The notes below the pieces were generated by a model. The model had not been told where the DNA came from and ran no database searches. It worked only from the letters and a program-made list of their open reading frames with translations. Below are positions 1 to 7,441 of a DNA stretch of 10,149 nt, piece by piece. This DNA is from Coleophoma eucalyptorum (taxonomy: Eukaryota > Ascomycota > Leotiomycetes > Helotiales > Dermateaceae): the NCBI GenBank assembly GCA_026120035.1, contig JALRME010000101.1, forward strand, positions 1 to 10,149, written 5' to 3'. How positions within the stretch are numbered: position 1 is the stretch's first letter; each line of letters begins with the position of its first letter. The translations under genes were made by a program, and so were the position numbers.

Positions 1-56
1 TTTTATAGCCCATGGCTAGAGTTGTAAAGGGTTAAACCCTGGAGGGTAGGGTTGGA

Positions 57-89
57 TGAGCGTTAGCCCATACTGAGCGTTAGCCCATA
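57..89. repeat. Tandem duplication, 16-nt unit, period 17
   Basis: The unit tgagcgttagcccata occurs at 57-72 and again at 74-89, separated by one base, with no mismatches. A shorter relative (tagcccat) lies at about 5-12. No function is evident; it could be slippage debris or an element edge. Confidence 0.85.
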
Positions 90-218
90 AGTCACGTTAT
101 CATATTTTATAATAACGCTAGTTGTAACTTAATTAGGGGATATTATATGAGTGCACGAAAGGTGTGGCGCACCCCGTAGCGAGACAAACCATCGATACTA
201 ATCAGCAGACTGACGAGC

Positions 219-285
219 TTGCCCCATCTTTCTCTATCCACTTTCTGACCATCTTCCTCTCCATCTTCCTTTCCCAAGCACTCAT
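219..285 (+). promoter_or_regulatory. CT-rich tract, possible promoter/leader of the NLR remnant
   Basis: Pyrimidine-rich stretch with repeated ccatctt/ttcctct words upstream of the NLR frame. Many filamentous-fungal genes have such tracts close to their transcription start. No convincing TATA box is placed with it. The rest of 1-444 shows no gene: an ATG at 357 opens only 18 codons before TAA, and an ATG at 434 is in a different frame from the receptor. Confidence 0.3.
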
Positions 286-992
286 AAGATAGGTCATCTG
301 AAGTTATCGACTACCGGACTCTCGCATCTCCTCAATAGTTGTAAATCCAATTACAATGTCTGTTAATAAGTGCCTGCTTTCCAGCCGCGAAGGCGCTTCG
401 AACAGCCCCTAACACCAGGAAGGCGGCTAGTGTATGTGTATTAGAGTTGGAACAAGGCTCTACAATCTCTCCTCGCGCAACGTTCTTTCTTCAACGCTAC
501 TCCCCCAACAGACATTCGAGCTATTGCGGGCAGATCTTCTACTATAAGTCTCTTGAAGTTGCTGCCCACGATCTTGTGCGGGGCTTTGATTGTTTGGATT
601 ATCACATCCTCGAAGCAGCAGCCATCGCAGGAGAAGATACCGTCACAAGAGCAGAACCGGTTGCAGGAGCATACCCAAACAGAGGAGACAGCAGTACGCA
701 CAAAGCCAGGCAGCAAACATGTCGTCTTTCGAGTCCGAGGTCCATTTTCGAGAGCTAAGCTGCCTAAGTCGCTAGAAAGATGCCTTAGTGCTGACTACAA
801 GCCTTGCTGCATCCACTCGTTCGCCCACCAGGCTGACAGTGAGGAGAGCATTGCGACGGTTTCATTTGAAAAAACACCTCATCAGCTCTTGCGCTCCGAT
901 GAAATAACGTCCCACGATAGAAACATCACTATTGACAGCCATTTTCAAGGCCTTACTACCCTCTTTCATCCTGATCGCAATCATAAGATAGA

Positions 993-1044
993 GTAAATCC
1001 CCCCCCTCCCCGCCTTTTGTAACAGTCCTAACCTGTTACAATAG
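993..1044 (+). other. Intron 1 of the NLR remnant (52 nt)
   Basis: Donor GTAAAT at 993, branch-site-like CTAAC at 1028-1032, acceptor CAATAG ending at 1044. Splicing moves the reading from frame 1 to frame 2 in phase 2, joining GA and C into an Asp codon. The product then reads DIIAVCGLGGHAFGSF, which fits the family pattern as I remember it. This explains the apparent TAA stop at 994-996. Confidence 0.85.
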
Positions 1045-1333
1045 CATCATCGCGGTTTGTGGTCTAGGCGGCCATGCGTTTGGATCCTTCAAAGAGCGAA
1101 GCGGGACGCACATATGGCTTTGCGATACTCTTAAACACGACTTCCCACATGCTCGAGTGTTAACATACGGCTACGATTCTCACATCTACCACAGCAACTC
1201 ATTCCAAAACTTTGAAAGCCTCGCTAGTTCTCTAAGGATTACTGTCGAAGGGATCACACTACCACCTAACGCGTTATATCTAAAGCCAATTATCTTTATT
1301 ACTCACAGCCTTAGTAGATTAATTGTTAAGGAG

Positions 1334-1381
1334 GTATAGCAGCCCACTTATATATACACAGCGAAATGCTAATCACCATAG
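1334..1381 (+). other. Intron 2 of the NLR remnant (48 nt)
   Basis: Donor GTATAG at 1334, branch-like CTAAT at 1369-1373, acceptor CCATAG ending at 1381. Phase 0 and a multiple of three. It removes three in-frame stops (1337, 1370, 1379) and joins LIVKE to ALIQSS, giving a continuous hydrolase sequence into LFFGVPN. These stops are therefore intronic, not lesions. The donor is less canonical than that of intron 1. Confidence 0.75.
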
Positions 1382-2629
1382 GCTTTAATTCAGAGTAGCC
1401 ATGCGAAGAACAACTTCTATCGCCGTACTGGAGGTACTCTTTTTTTTGGAGTGCCGAACAAAGGAATAGATATATCATCGCTACTCCCGATAGCTGAAGG
1501 TCAACCCAACGAAGCATTTCTACATAATCTACATCCCGAATATGAGTTGCTACGAAAACAGAGCGAGCTATTCCAAGATGTCTTCAATTCATATATAACT
1601 ACGATATTCTATCTCTATGAAACAAAGAAATCGCTAACAGCTCAGAAGACCAACGATAAATAGCTGATGAACGGTCCTTTAGCTATCCTTGTAGGGCGGG
1701 ACTCAGCTATACACTGCCGTTATTGGGAGACAAGACCTGAGCATGTTCAAGGTCTGAATCGCAATCACTCAGACCTTGTAAAGTTTCGGGCAAGAGATGA
1801 AGATTATATTATAGTACGGAATATTCTAAAGCATATAATCTCTAGTCAGGATGCCCCCTCGAGACCACGGTTAGCAATCCCGGCAGCAGAGGAGCAATTA
1901 ACGAACAAATGTCTGCAAAATCTTCTTCTCACCAACCCGATCGATGAAATGCACAATATTAAAGGGACGAAGGATGGTCTTCTGCCACAATGTTACCAGT
2001 GGATCATGGGCGACCCACAGCTTCACGAATGGAAGAATGACCCGAGTCGTCGACTACTCTGGCTGAGAGGCGATCCTGGGAAGGGCAAAACTATGTTGAT
2101 GATCTCCTTGGTACGAGAGTTACAGGCATCATGGAGCGATTCCTATGCTCTCACCTTCTTTTTCTGTCAGAATACCAACCCCAAACTCAACACTGCCACT
2201 ACGGTCCTTCAAGGTCTTCTATGGTTGTTGATTCACGAGCACCCATCACTTGGCCGTTACCTCCACGCGGAATACGAACATAGCGGAAAGCAGCTTTTTG
2301 AAGGCCCTAACACCTTCGCTGCCCTGTGCCGGATTATGTCCGAACTGCTGCAAGATCCCACGCTTCCCACAGTGTACATCCTCATCGATGCCTTGGATGA
2401 ATGTGCTGTAGGGCGAGACGGTTTGCTCAAGTTTGTCAGCCGCAACGCAGCTGATAATCGCTCTAGGGCAAAATGGCTTATCTCGAGCCGCAATCACTTG
2501 GATATCGAAGTGGTTTTGGGGAGCCATAAGCACTGCATGCTTAGCCTATCCTGTTGTATGGGAACTGAGGTAGAAGGGGGACTTGACTCGGAGAGTGCTT
2601 GTAGACCAGCAAAGCACCAACGCCGTTGA

Positions 2630-3009
2630 AAGTATTCCTATCATTAGTATAATTTTCGCTCGTTGGATGGGTGGATATATAAGCCGATGTTTTGGTTAAC
2701 TTATGGAAAAACGCGTGCTTGGTGCAGTTTGCTCCTTTTGAGCGTAAATGGCACAAGACCTTGTCACGGTTGCGATAAGCAAGCATCCTCCTTGATGAAA
2801 TGTGCCAGGTACTCACTTTTCTGGTACTGTGACGGAGTAAGCCTTTTATCTAAGCCTGTTGGTTCTAATCGGGATGGTAACTTGAGTACAATAAGACCTG
2901 TCAGTGCACTAGCTGGAATAAGAATGGCTACAAAGTAGACTGCAAGCTCCTCAGGGATGTCGATTTGAATAGATTGTTTTCACTCAATTGGGATAATTTT
3001 GAATGCCAT
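2630..3009 (-). pseudogene. Weak coding-like trace with one hydrophobic segment
   Basis: No recognised gene lies between the NLR break and 3009. On the minus strand an ATG at 3009-3007 starts a frame with a TGA at 2982-2980. It is then open for 71 codons to a TGA at 2766-2764, and open again to a TAA at 2703-2701. The open stretch includes a plausible membrane span, LAVYFVAILIPASALTGLIV, followed by a polar, Lys/Gln-rich tail. No family is recognised. Plus-strand frames here look no better. It may be a fragment of a decayed membrane-protein gene or chance. Confidence 0.3.
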
Positions 3010-3617
3010 GTTAGGTTTCCCTTGAATTTTTCAACGGTCTAGAAAAGGTATGGCTGATTGATAACTCAGTGAACAATCTATCACAATGAGGCTGTTGGTA
3101 CTTTGGGTATAGATGCTTCGTAAAAACCATTTTTACAAGATGTTTTGACCAAACCCAAAAACTGTCAGTCTTTACAGGCAGTATAGTGTGCAAAGCCAAT
3201 TTTCCCTGTCTCCCTGCCTTCACATTCATAAGTGGAATTGTATCTCGGTCACGCACCCACGTTTTCAAATTCCACTCCGCAAACCGTTTGAAGACTGCTA
3301 AATCTTGGAGCTAAACTGCAGTCTACAACACCAAAGTCAATATAAGATTCCTCTGACTTGGCGTTCATATGCATGATACTACCGCCATTACTAGCTTGCG
3401 ATTTCCTACCTGTGTATCTGTCTCTATGTCCCGCAGTGTATTGCTGTCTCGTGCAGATATAGCCAGAAGATGTTCATTAATATGCTCACCGACCGGTGCT
3501 GCATAGGTCTACGTTATCCCGCGTCAGTGTCGCTGTTCCTCAGGTAGTCAAAGGGAGTGGATGAGTCGGCCGGGACGTCGATAATGAGTGGCTCCGTTAT
3601 GAAGATCGCTTGGCAAT
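3010..3617 (-). other. Region without a clear gene; several competing frames
   Basis: All three minus-strand frames show medium-length open stretches that look protein-like: about 3368-3249, about 3504-3368 and 3268-3011. No single frame or family pattern stands out. Some of these could be displaced downstream exons of the neighbouring DUF7587-like gene, since one short frame opens at about 3613-3517, just beyond its stop. No promoter, RNA gene or repeat was recognised. Confidence 0.3.
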
Positions 3618-4478
3618 TCAGTTAGGCCACCTGCGTTCCACGCCTGTCATCACGCCTGCCCTTCCCATGTGTGTTATGAGAACGTTGTACTTATATGTGT
3701 CTATAACTACAGTACAGCTATACATCTCAACAAGAACCTCTACTGAACCGTCTTTTCGAGTTGCACTATCTCCGAAATTGCCAGGTATGCTGGCCTGGAA
3801 GGTATTGGTGACGGCATCGTTGAAGGAGCGTAGAAAAACTGACCGTTCAGGGCCGTTCCCAGAGAAAATTCCTAGAATTCGATAGTCATCCGCAGCAATG
3901 CTGCCCCAGAGTAGATACTCATGTCGGAAATATGCTGGTCTGCGTCGGCGGTCTTGACCACTACTATTATATCCAAGAGCCCTTGCAATGGCCTCCGCCT
4001 TATAAAGGCGATGTAAATCCTTAGCCCACAGGGCAATAATCACGACATCCTGTTCCCCTCGACTTAGTAAATGTCGACGCCGTCTAAGAGCTTGATCCCA
4101 GCTATTGAAAAAGGAAAGGAATGGAGTATTTGTATTTCGATTCCAGGATAGGTGGTTATCACAAGCTTTCCAAGTTGGTAGAATTCTGAAGTCCCTCGGC
4201 ACCATGTTGTGATTGCGAAAACTCGAGTTACCAGAGTGTTCGACGCGGAAGAGAATCTGTGGCTGCTGGCCATCAGGTAATCGAGAAGGATAAAGGTTGT
4301 TCATCTTAACTGCGATGGCTGATGTACGATACTCGGGGGCATAAATGTCGCCGCGATCCAATCCGTTAATCGTATTTTGAAGCAGTGATAGCGATGGTGG
4401 TAGAATATGGCAGAAATGATCGATCGCAGGTGCGAACACTGGTGGGTGGGTTACCCCGCTCAGCTTTCTTAGCCACAT
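3618..4478 (-). CDS. DUF7587-like fungal protein of unknown function
   Basis: Intact 286-codon frame ending in TGA at 3620-3618. The conserved core appears to start at residue 72 (PQILFRVEHSG). It continues through HLSWNRNTNTPFLSFF (109-124) and a hydrophobic strand QDVVIIALW (143-151) to RHEYLLWGSI (185-194). That order (LFRV, H-x-x-W, TPF-x-S, HEYL) matches my memory of fungal DUF7587 proteins; no search was done. The first 58 residues look less conserved. Met59 (4304-4302) has A at -3 and sits just before the core, so it is a better start candidate than Met1, where -3 is C. An upstream exon or a C-terminal intron is also possible. No signal peptide, membrane span or lesion is seen, unlike the neighbours, so it may be functional. 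Function is unknown. Confidence 0.65.
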   Translation of the reverse strand: MWLRKLSGVTHPPVFAPAIDHFCHILPPSLSLLQNTINGLDRGDIYAPEYRTSAIAVKMNNLYPSRLPDGQQPQILFRVEHSGNSSFRNHNMVPRDFRILPTWKACDNHLSWNRNTNTPFLSFFNSWDQALRRRRHLLSRGEQDVVIIALWAKDLHRLYKAEAIARALGYNSSGQDRRRRPAYFRHEYLLWGSIAADDYRILGIFSGNGPERSVFLRSFNDAVTNTFQASIPGNFGDSATRKDGSVEVLVEMYSCTVVIDTYKYNVLITHMGRAGVMTGVERRWPN

Positions 4479-4603
4479 GGGCTGACATTACAGCAGGGTT
4501 CTTGGACTTTCCATCGACACCGCGTCTCCTGCATATCGCCATCACCATCGCCACGGTAGGCTAACATGGACAGAGCCAGTCAAGCACTCTGTTGGCATAA
4601 TAT

Positions 4604-4749
4604 TGTGCCCTAGCAGATCATTGCGATATTCCTCACTCTACCGTCCATCATCGTGCTCGCGGACGACGCTCGATGGAAGAGAAGCTCAAGGCTAACAACA
4701 CCTCAAGCCGTGGGAGTACGTTGTCATTAAGTACCATGATCCGATCTAA
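4604..4749 (+). mobile_element. Relic of a pogo-like transposase helix-turn-helix
   Basis: Frame 2 from about 4604 reads ADHCDIPHSTVHHRARGRR, the form of the N-terminal psq/CENP-B-like DNA-binding helix-turn-helix of fungal pogo/Tc1 transposases (IP-x-ST-hhxR-x-GRRS). After MEE (4673-4681) the match continues one frame over (from 4684, AQG), then a TAA at 4693-4695, then QHLKPWEYVVIKY. This implies a one-base deletion near 4682 and a C-to-T change at a CpA site. No DDE catalytic domain or terminal inverted repeat was found nearby, so this is a short, dead fragment. Confidence 0.6.
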
Positions 4750-4821
4750 TTATCTGAATGATGTTATTCAATCGAGATTTCAGATGTATACTATATGGAA
4801 TATCCTCGTGGATCGTTAGTG

Positions 4822-5064
4822 CTAGATAACGTCTATCTTAGGCTGGGCTACTACTTCCTTTCCGAGCAGCACCTTTTCGAGTTTCGCAAGGTCACCGCGT
4901 ATAGTCTGCCTGAATACAGCAGATCCATAGCCATCCTTCAAATTTGGATCAGACCCATTCTCAACAGTCTCTATTGCAAACGCTTCATCTCCTGCTCTTA
5001 TGGCCTGCGAGAGTGTAGGGCCCAAAGCGGCCCTCGGTTTTGCTTCAACTTCCACAATCGGCAA
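4822..5064 (-). pseudogene. Ankyrin-repeat fragment
   Basis: An 81-codon minus-strand frame without an ATG (bounded upstream by TAG 5067-5065) contains two imperfect ankyrin-like units. The first is LSQAIRAGDEAFAIETVENG followed by SDPNLKDGYGSA. The second is RQTIRGDLAKLEKVLLGKE. The spacing of A-I-x-x-G-D, the hydrophobic i, i+4 positions and G-S-D-P-N match ankyrin consensus positions. Ankyrin repeats are protein-binding modules and a common C-terminal sensor of fungal NLR-type proteins. The frame ends at TAG 4824-4822. Upstream, frame 2 (about 5290-5048) looks coding-like but holds four or more stops of the TAA/TAG type, so the parent gene is broken. Confidence 0.5.
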
Positions 5065-5323
5065 CTACGTTCTCCTACGAGGCCAACTCAAACCCAGCAG
5101 AGGGTTATTCTCCCAGTATTGCTAGAGTAGGAGCCAGTGAGGAGATGGAGGTTATCATTCGAGCTGTTACTATGTTACTCTTAATACGCCACCATTACGC
5201 ATCGTCTCGAGGACTTTCAGGTATATACTACGAGCGTGAATTAGTATCATACCCTTCCTTGAAAACCGGGGAAGGGGGAAAATAATATATGGATAATCTA
5301 TCTAGACTGAGTTAACAGTGCTT

Positions 5324-5518
5324 TCATCCCTCTGTACGCTCACCATCTTCTTCAATACCTTTAGCAACCTCAATCTCTAGGCGACTTGTGATCTCATCCG
5401 TAGGGATATATTCTTCGATGTCTCCTTTTACAAGAACTATATTTTCGTCCTATAAGCTAGCAGCAATCTTATTACCATCTCCGTCGAGTAGCTCCCATCC
5501 GTCCTGGATATGGGCCAT
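5324..5518 (-). pseudogene. Acidic protein fragment, one internal stop
   Basis: An ATG at 5518-5516 opens a 64-codon frame to TGA at 5326-5324 with a single interruption, TAG at 5452-5450 (CAG would become TAG by C-to-T at CpA). The composition is protein-like: DGWELLDGDGNKIAASL before the stop, then KGDIEEYIPTDEITSRLEIE and an acidic tail. No family is recognised. The same frame continues past the TGA toward the ankyrin fragment, so it may be the middle of a larger lost gene. Confidence 0.45.
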
Positions 5519-5562
5519 TATTGACTTGGTCCCTTTTTGGCGGCGGAGTTTATATAGGTAGA

Positions 5563-6036
5563 TTATGGCTTGAGAACGACAGCCGAGTCTTTAGATAGGA
5601 TGATATGGCCATCGACAAGCTCGAGTTCATAGATAGCTGAATATCTGCTGAGGCTGCGGTTACATAGACGTACTAGCGCTATGGCCTATCTTGATTAGAG
5701 AGGTACGGAAGCGTACGTTTCGTAATCCTGGGGGATTTCAGAGTAAAATCGCTTTGCGTCCCAAGAAAGGCTAGCTGTTAACTTATTCGCGGGAATCAGG
5801 AGAACGAAGGTCGAATTTATTGAGTTCAAAATGACTCCGAAGTTCGAAGACACGGAGCACAAGGAACCTGCCTGCCGGATTTATCCGGATACAAGCAGAG
5901 GTGCGAAATGGACTATGTACCGGCGTATCTTCCCACGAATAAGAGATGTTATAGTTATTTCTCCTATCTTACAAGATTGACGACCGTCGAGTATCTCGAA
6001 ATCTGTAGGGAATATAGGCCTGCTGTACTCTAACTA
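5563..6036 (-). pseudogene. Decayed coding frame, family not recognised
   Basis: Minus-strand frame 1 between TAG 6036-6034 and TAA 5565-5563 has three interior stops (TAA 5883-5881, TAA 5697-5695, TAG 5688-5686), fewer than chance would give over about 157 codons. Open stretches of about 50, 61 and 39 codons read plausibly, for example RPIFPTDFEILDGRQSCKIG, FVLLIPANKLTASLSWDAK and YELELVDGHIILSKD. Every interior stop is TAA or TAG, as expected from Gln codons changed at CpA. An overlapping frame starting at ATG 6055 is also open with one TAA, so the frame choice is not certain. Confidence 0.35.
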
Positions 6037-6685
6037 TTCTATCAGTTGACGTCATGCTGGAGAGCGTATCCCTATGCAGGTGGCGTGGTTACGTGGACCA
6101 GTGGCACAAATGTGAACTTGAGATTATGCCGTACCAACGACATCTTTGCGCAGAGCAATAATTGTCTTCAAGAAAATGTTGTAGATGACATGATACAGAT
6201 CTGGGACCTGCTCAGGCAAAAGTGGTCGGAGGTTATGAATAGAAAATATTGTGGTGAAGATACTTGACGCTCTACAAATTGTTCTCTCGCGTCTTGGAAG
6301 GGTCCTTCTTCCTCTCTTCTCAACTTTCACAGAGCATTCCACATAACCCATCGGAGAAGTAGAGTAGATACTGTTAAAACATGTTGGATTTATTATGATC
6401 ATTTGACCAAGCTTTTGGCTTCTCAGACTATACCCATAACTGACGCGCCCGAGTCGACCCAACCTGGGCTGGACGTGGTCATCGTGATAGGTGACTTACA
6501 TCTCTACAATTTTAACCCGAATTGGGACCAGCACTCCCGTGCTATTTGAAATTGCAAATTCGTTGCATGCTAGATTCCTTGAAAATAGATATGCGATCAA
6601 AAAATCCGAATAGGAGAAGTCTAATCTTTTCGTGAGGTATCAATTCAAGCCTCTTGGCATTGAGGCTTGTCGGCAGATAACGTTG
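6037..6685. other. No convincing gene; one small hairpin
   Basis: ORFs on both strands (6046-6267 plus; 6124-6462 minus) overlap, lack recognisable motifs, and neither is favoured. Near the right edge, caagcctc (6646-6653) and gaggcttg (6662-6669) form an 8-bp stem around an 8-nt loop. No tail of T residues follows and no function is assigned. Confidence 0.4.
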
Positions 6686-6740
6686 CCGCGCGCCAATAGG
6701 ATAGTTACGGAAGACCATAGGGAGTCATTGCCTCAACCCC
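6686..6740 (+). repeat. Left inverted repeat
   Basis: 55-bp repeat paired with 7291-7345. It contains the sub-motif tacggaagacc, which on the right side is found twice. Confidence 0.85.
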
Positions 6741-6820
6741 TAATTTTGTTAGTATCTACACCCAACATAGTGATTTTTGAGCACCTCCGAACCTACTCGG
6801 AGCCTAAAATCCATACTAAC

Positions 6821-6919
6821 TCAATCAAGCGTAGTAAATAAGTCAACGTTGAAATCTATATGTAAATTGAGGTTGTTCAATAGCTTATATTTTAGGCTCT
6901 GCATCAATAAAAGTGCTAT

Positions 6920-6955
<36 letters not shown>

Positions 6956-7188
6956 GTCATCATCATCATCGTTTGCCTCTGCGTCTGCATCTACCTCTAC
7001 CTCTATAGGCTCATTGTATCTACCTCAGAAACAAGGCCATCCTCGTTGATTTCACTTGCATAAGTCCGATACTGATCTACTTCATTTAGTTGGCTGTCAA
7101 TCCATTCAAAAGAGCCCCGTGGAGGCTCAGGTTCTAGTAACTCGACACCCTGTGCCTCTAGCTCATAACTTGATTTGGCTCTCCTTTG
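6821..7188 (-). pseudogene. Frameshifted acidic protein fragment with a poly-Asp run
   Basis: Minus frame 1 is open from 7188 to TAG 7005-7003 (61 codons) and reads SSYELEAQGVELLEPEPPRG, then an acidic, Gln/Asp-rich stretch. Minus frame 2 takes over near 7020 (EPIEVEVDADAEAND) and runs through 17 consecutive Asp to LLLMQSLKYKLLNNLNLHID and a TGA at 6823-6821. The compositional match across the junction suggests a single gene with a frameshift near 7005-7025. Two TAA codons (7194-7189) close the upstream side and no ATG is available, so the N-terminus is missing. The family is unknown. The position between inverted repeats suggests element-borne or captured sequence. Confidence 0.45.
6920..6970. 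repeat. ATC trinucleotide microsatellite, 17 units
   Basis: Twelve atc units, one gtc, then four more atc units. On the minus strand these are GAT/GAC codons, giving 17 Asp. The single GAC interruption is silent on that strand but would change Ser to Arg or His to Arg or add Val/Ser variants in plus frames, which agrees with minus-strand coding. Confidence 0.9.
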
Positions 7189-7290
7189 TTATTAGTGTTA
7201 TTTTAATATGAAATCTTCTCGCTTTTTGCCATATTGTGCCGGTATCGCCCCGTAGGTATAAGCTATTAAGGGTACAGCTAGTAAGAATTT

Positions 7291-7345
7291 GGGGTTGAGG
7301 CAATGACTCCATATGGTCTTCCGTAACTATCCTATTGGCGCGCGG
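7291..7345 (-). repeat. Right inverted repeat
   Basis: Reverse complement of 6686-6740 with one mismatch. Its sub-motif ggtcttccgta (7315-7325) recurs in the same orientation just outside the repeat at 7347-7357. The true element end may therefore lie a little beyond 7345, or the motif may be a duplicated protein-binding site. Confidence 0.85.
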
Positions 7346-7441
7346 CGGTCTTCCGTATCTTAACGAGTCTTCTTTGTTGGCAGACAACTAACTTGTAGCC
7401 TTTACCCCCCACCCCCCTCAATAAGTAAAGAGATAATAGAT

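Larger units (their letters stand above)
445..2629 (+). pseudogene. Truncated NLR: alpha/beta-hydrolase-like plus NACHT NTPase
   Basis: Remnant of a fungal NOD-like receptor, a class linked to heterokaryon incompatibility and non-self recognition. Proposed exons are 445-992, 1045-1333 and 1382-2629. Exon 1 has no in-frame ATG after the TAG at 442-444; it holds a hydrophobic segment (about 553-612, possible membrane anchor) and a Gln-rich linker. The hydrolase domain shows GLGGHAFGSF (1061-1090), YGYDSHIY (1166-1189), a degraded nucleophile elbow THSLSR (1301-1318), LFFGVPNKG (1439-1465) and a candidate catalytic His in NRNHSDLVKF (1757-1786). The NACHT domain shows Walker A GDPGKGKT (2069-2092), Walker B VYILIDALDEC (2372-2404) and sensor-like WLISSRN (2474-2494). 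An in-frame TAG lies at 1661-1663. Family-like sequence ends near 2548, followed by 26 unrelated codons to the stop at 2627. The C-terminal ANK/WD/TPR repeats usual in such receptors are absent. Confidence 0.85.
6686..7345. mobile_element. Inverted-repeat element of about 660 bp
   Basis: The ends 6686-6740 and 7291-7345 are inverted copies of one another, 55 bp with one mismatch (G versus T after ccata). The left copy starts ccgcgcgccaataggatag. Weaker similarity continues inward to about 6770 and 7262. This fits terminal inverted repeats of a small DNA transposon or MITE-like derivative, or an inverted duplication with a spacer. No target-site duplication could be fixed immediately outside the repeats. 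The interior encodes a damaged acidic protein on the minus strand, with no recognisable transposase catalytic motif. Confidence 0.65.

Noticed and set aside
24..56. Telomere-like words (gggttaaaccct, agggtaggg) suggesting a chromosome end
   Set aside because: No tandem TTAGGG array is present; the words are isolated and degenerate.
1337..1381. Three closely spaced nonsense codons in the hydrolase domain as inactivating lesions
   Set aside because: They fall inside a 48-nt segment with donor, branch site and acceptor whose removal restores the family sequence.
1661..1663. Programmed UAG readthrough
   Set aside because: The following codon is CTG, with no known readthrough context or structure; a nonsense lesion is simpler.
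2246..2533. Antisense ORFs (95 and 78 codons) opposite the NACHT domain
   Set aside because: They lie opposite strong NACHT motifs and have no independent features; they are shadows.
5872..5889. Palindrome ccggat-tt-atccgg as an operator
   Set aside because: Short, single, and inside a coding-like frame; expected by chance.
6920..6970. CRISPR-like array
   Set aside because: It is a simple trinucleotide microsatellite with no spacers, in a eukaryotic-looking sequence.
6777..7049. Plus-strand ORF with a long poly-Ser run
   Set aside because: It starts inside the inverted-repeat element and the Ser run is the other-strand reading of the ATC repeat; the minus strand has better flanking coding signal.
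6632..7387. Two ORFs sharing RANRIVTEDH as a small protein family
   Set aside because: The shared residues are just the translation of the two arms of the inverted repeat.
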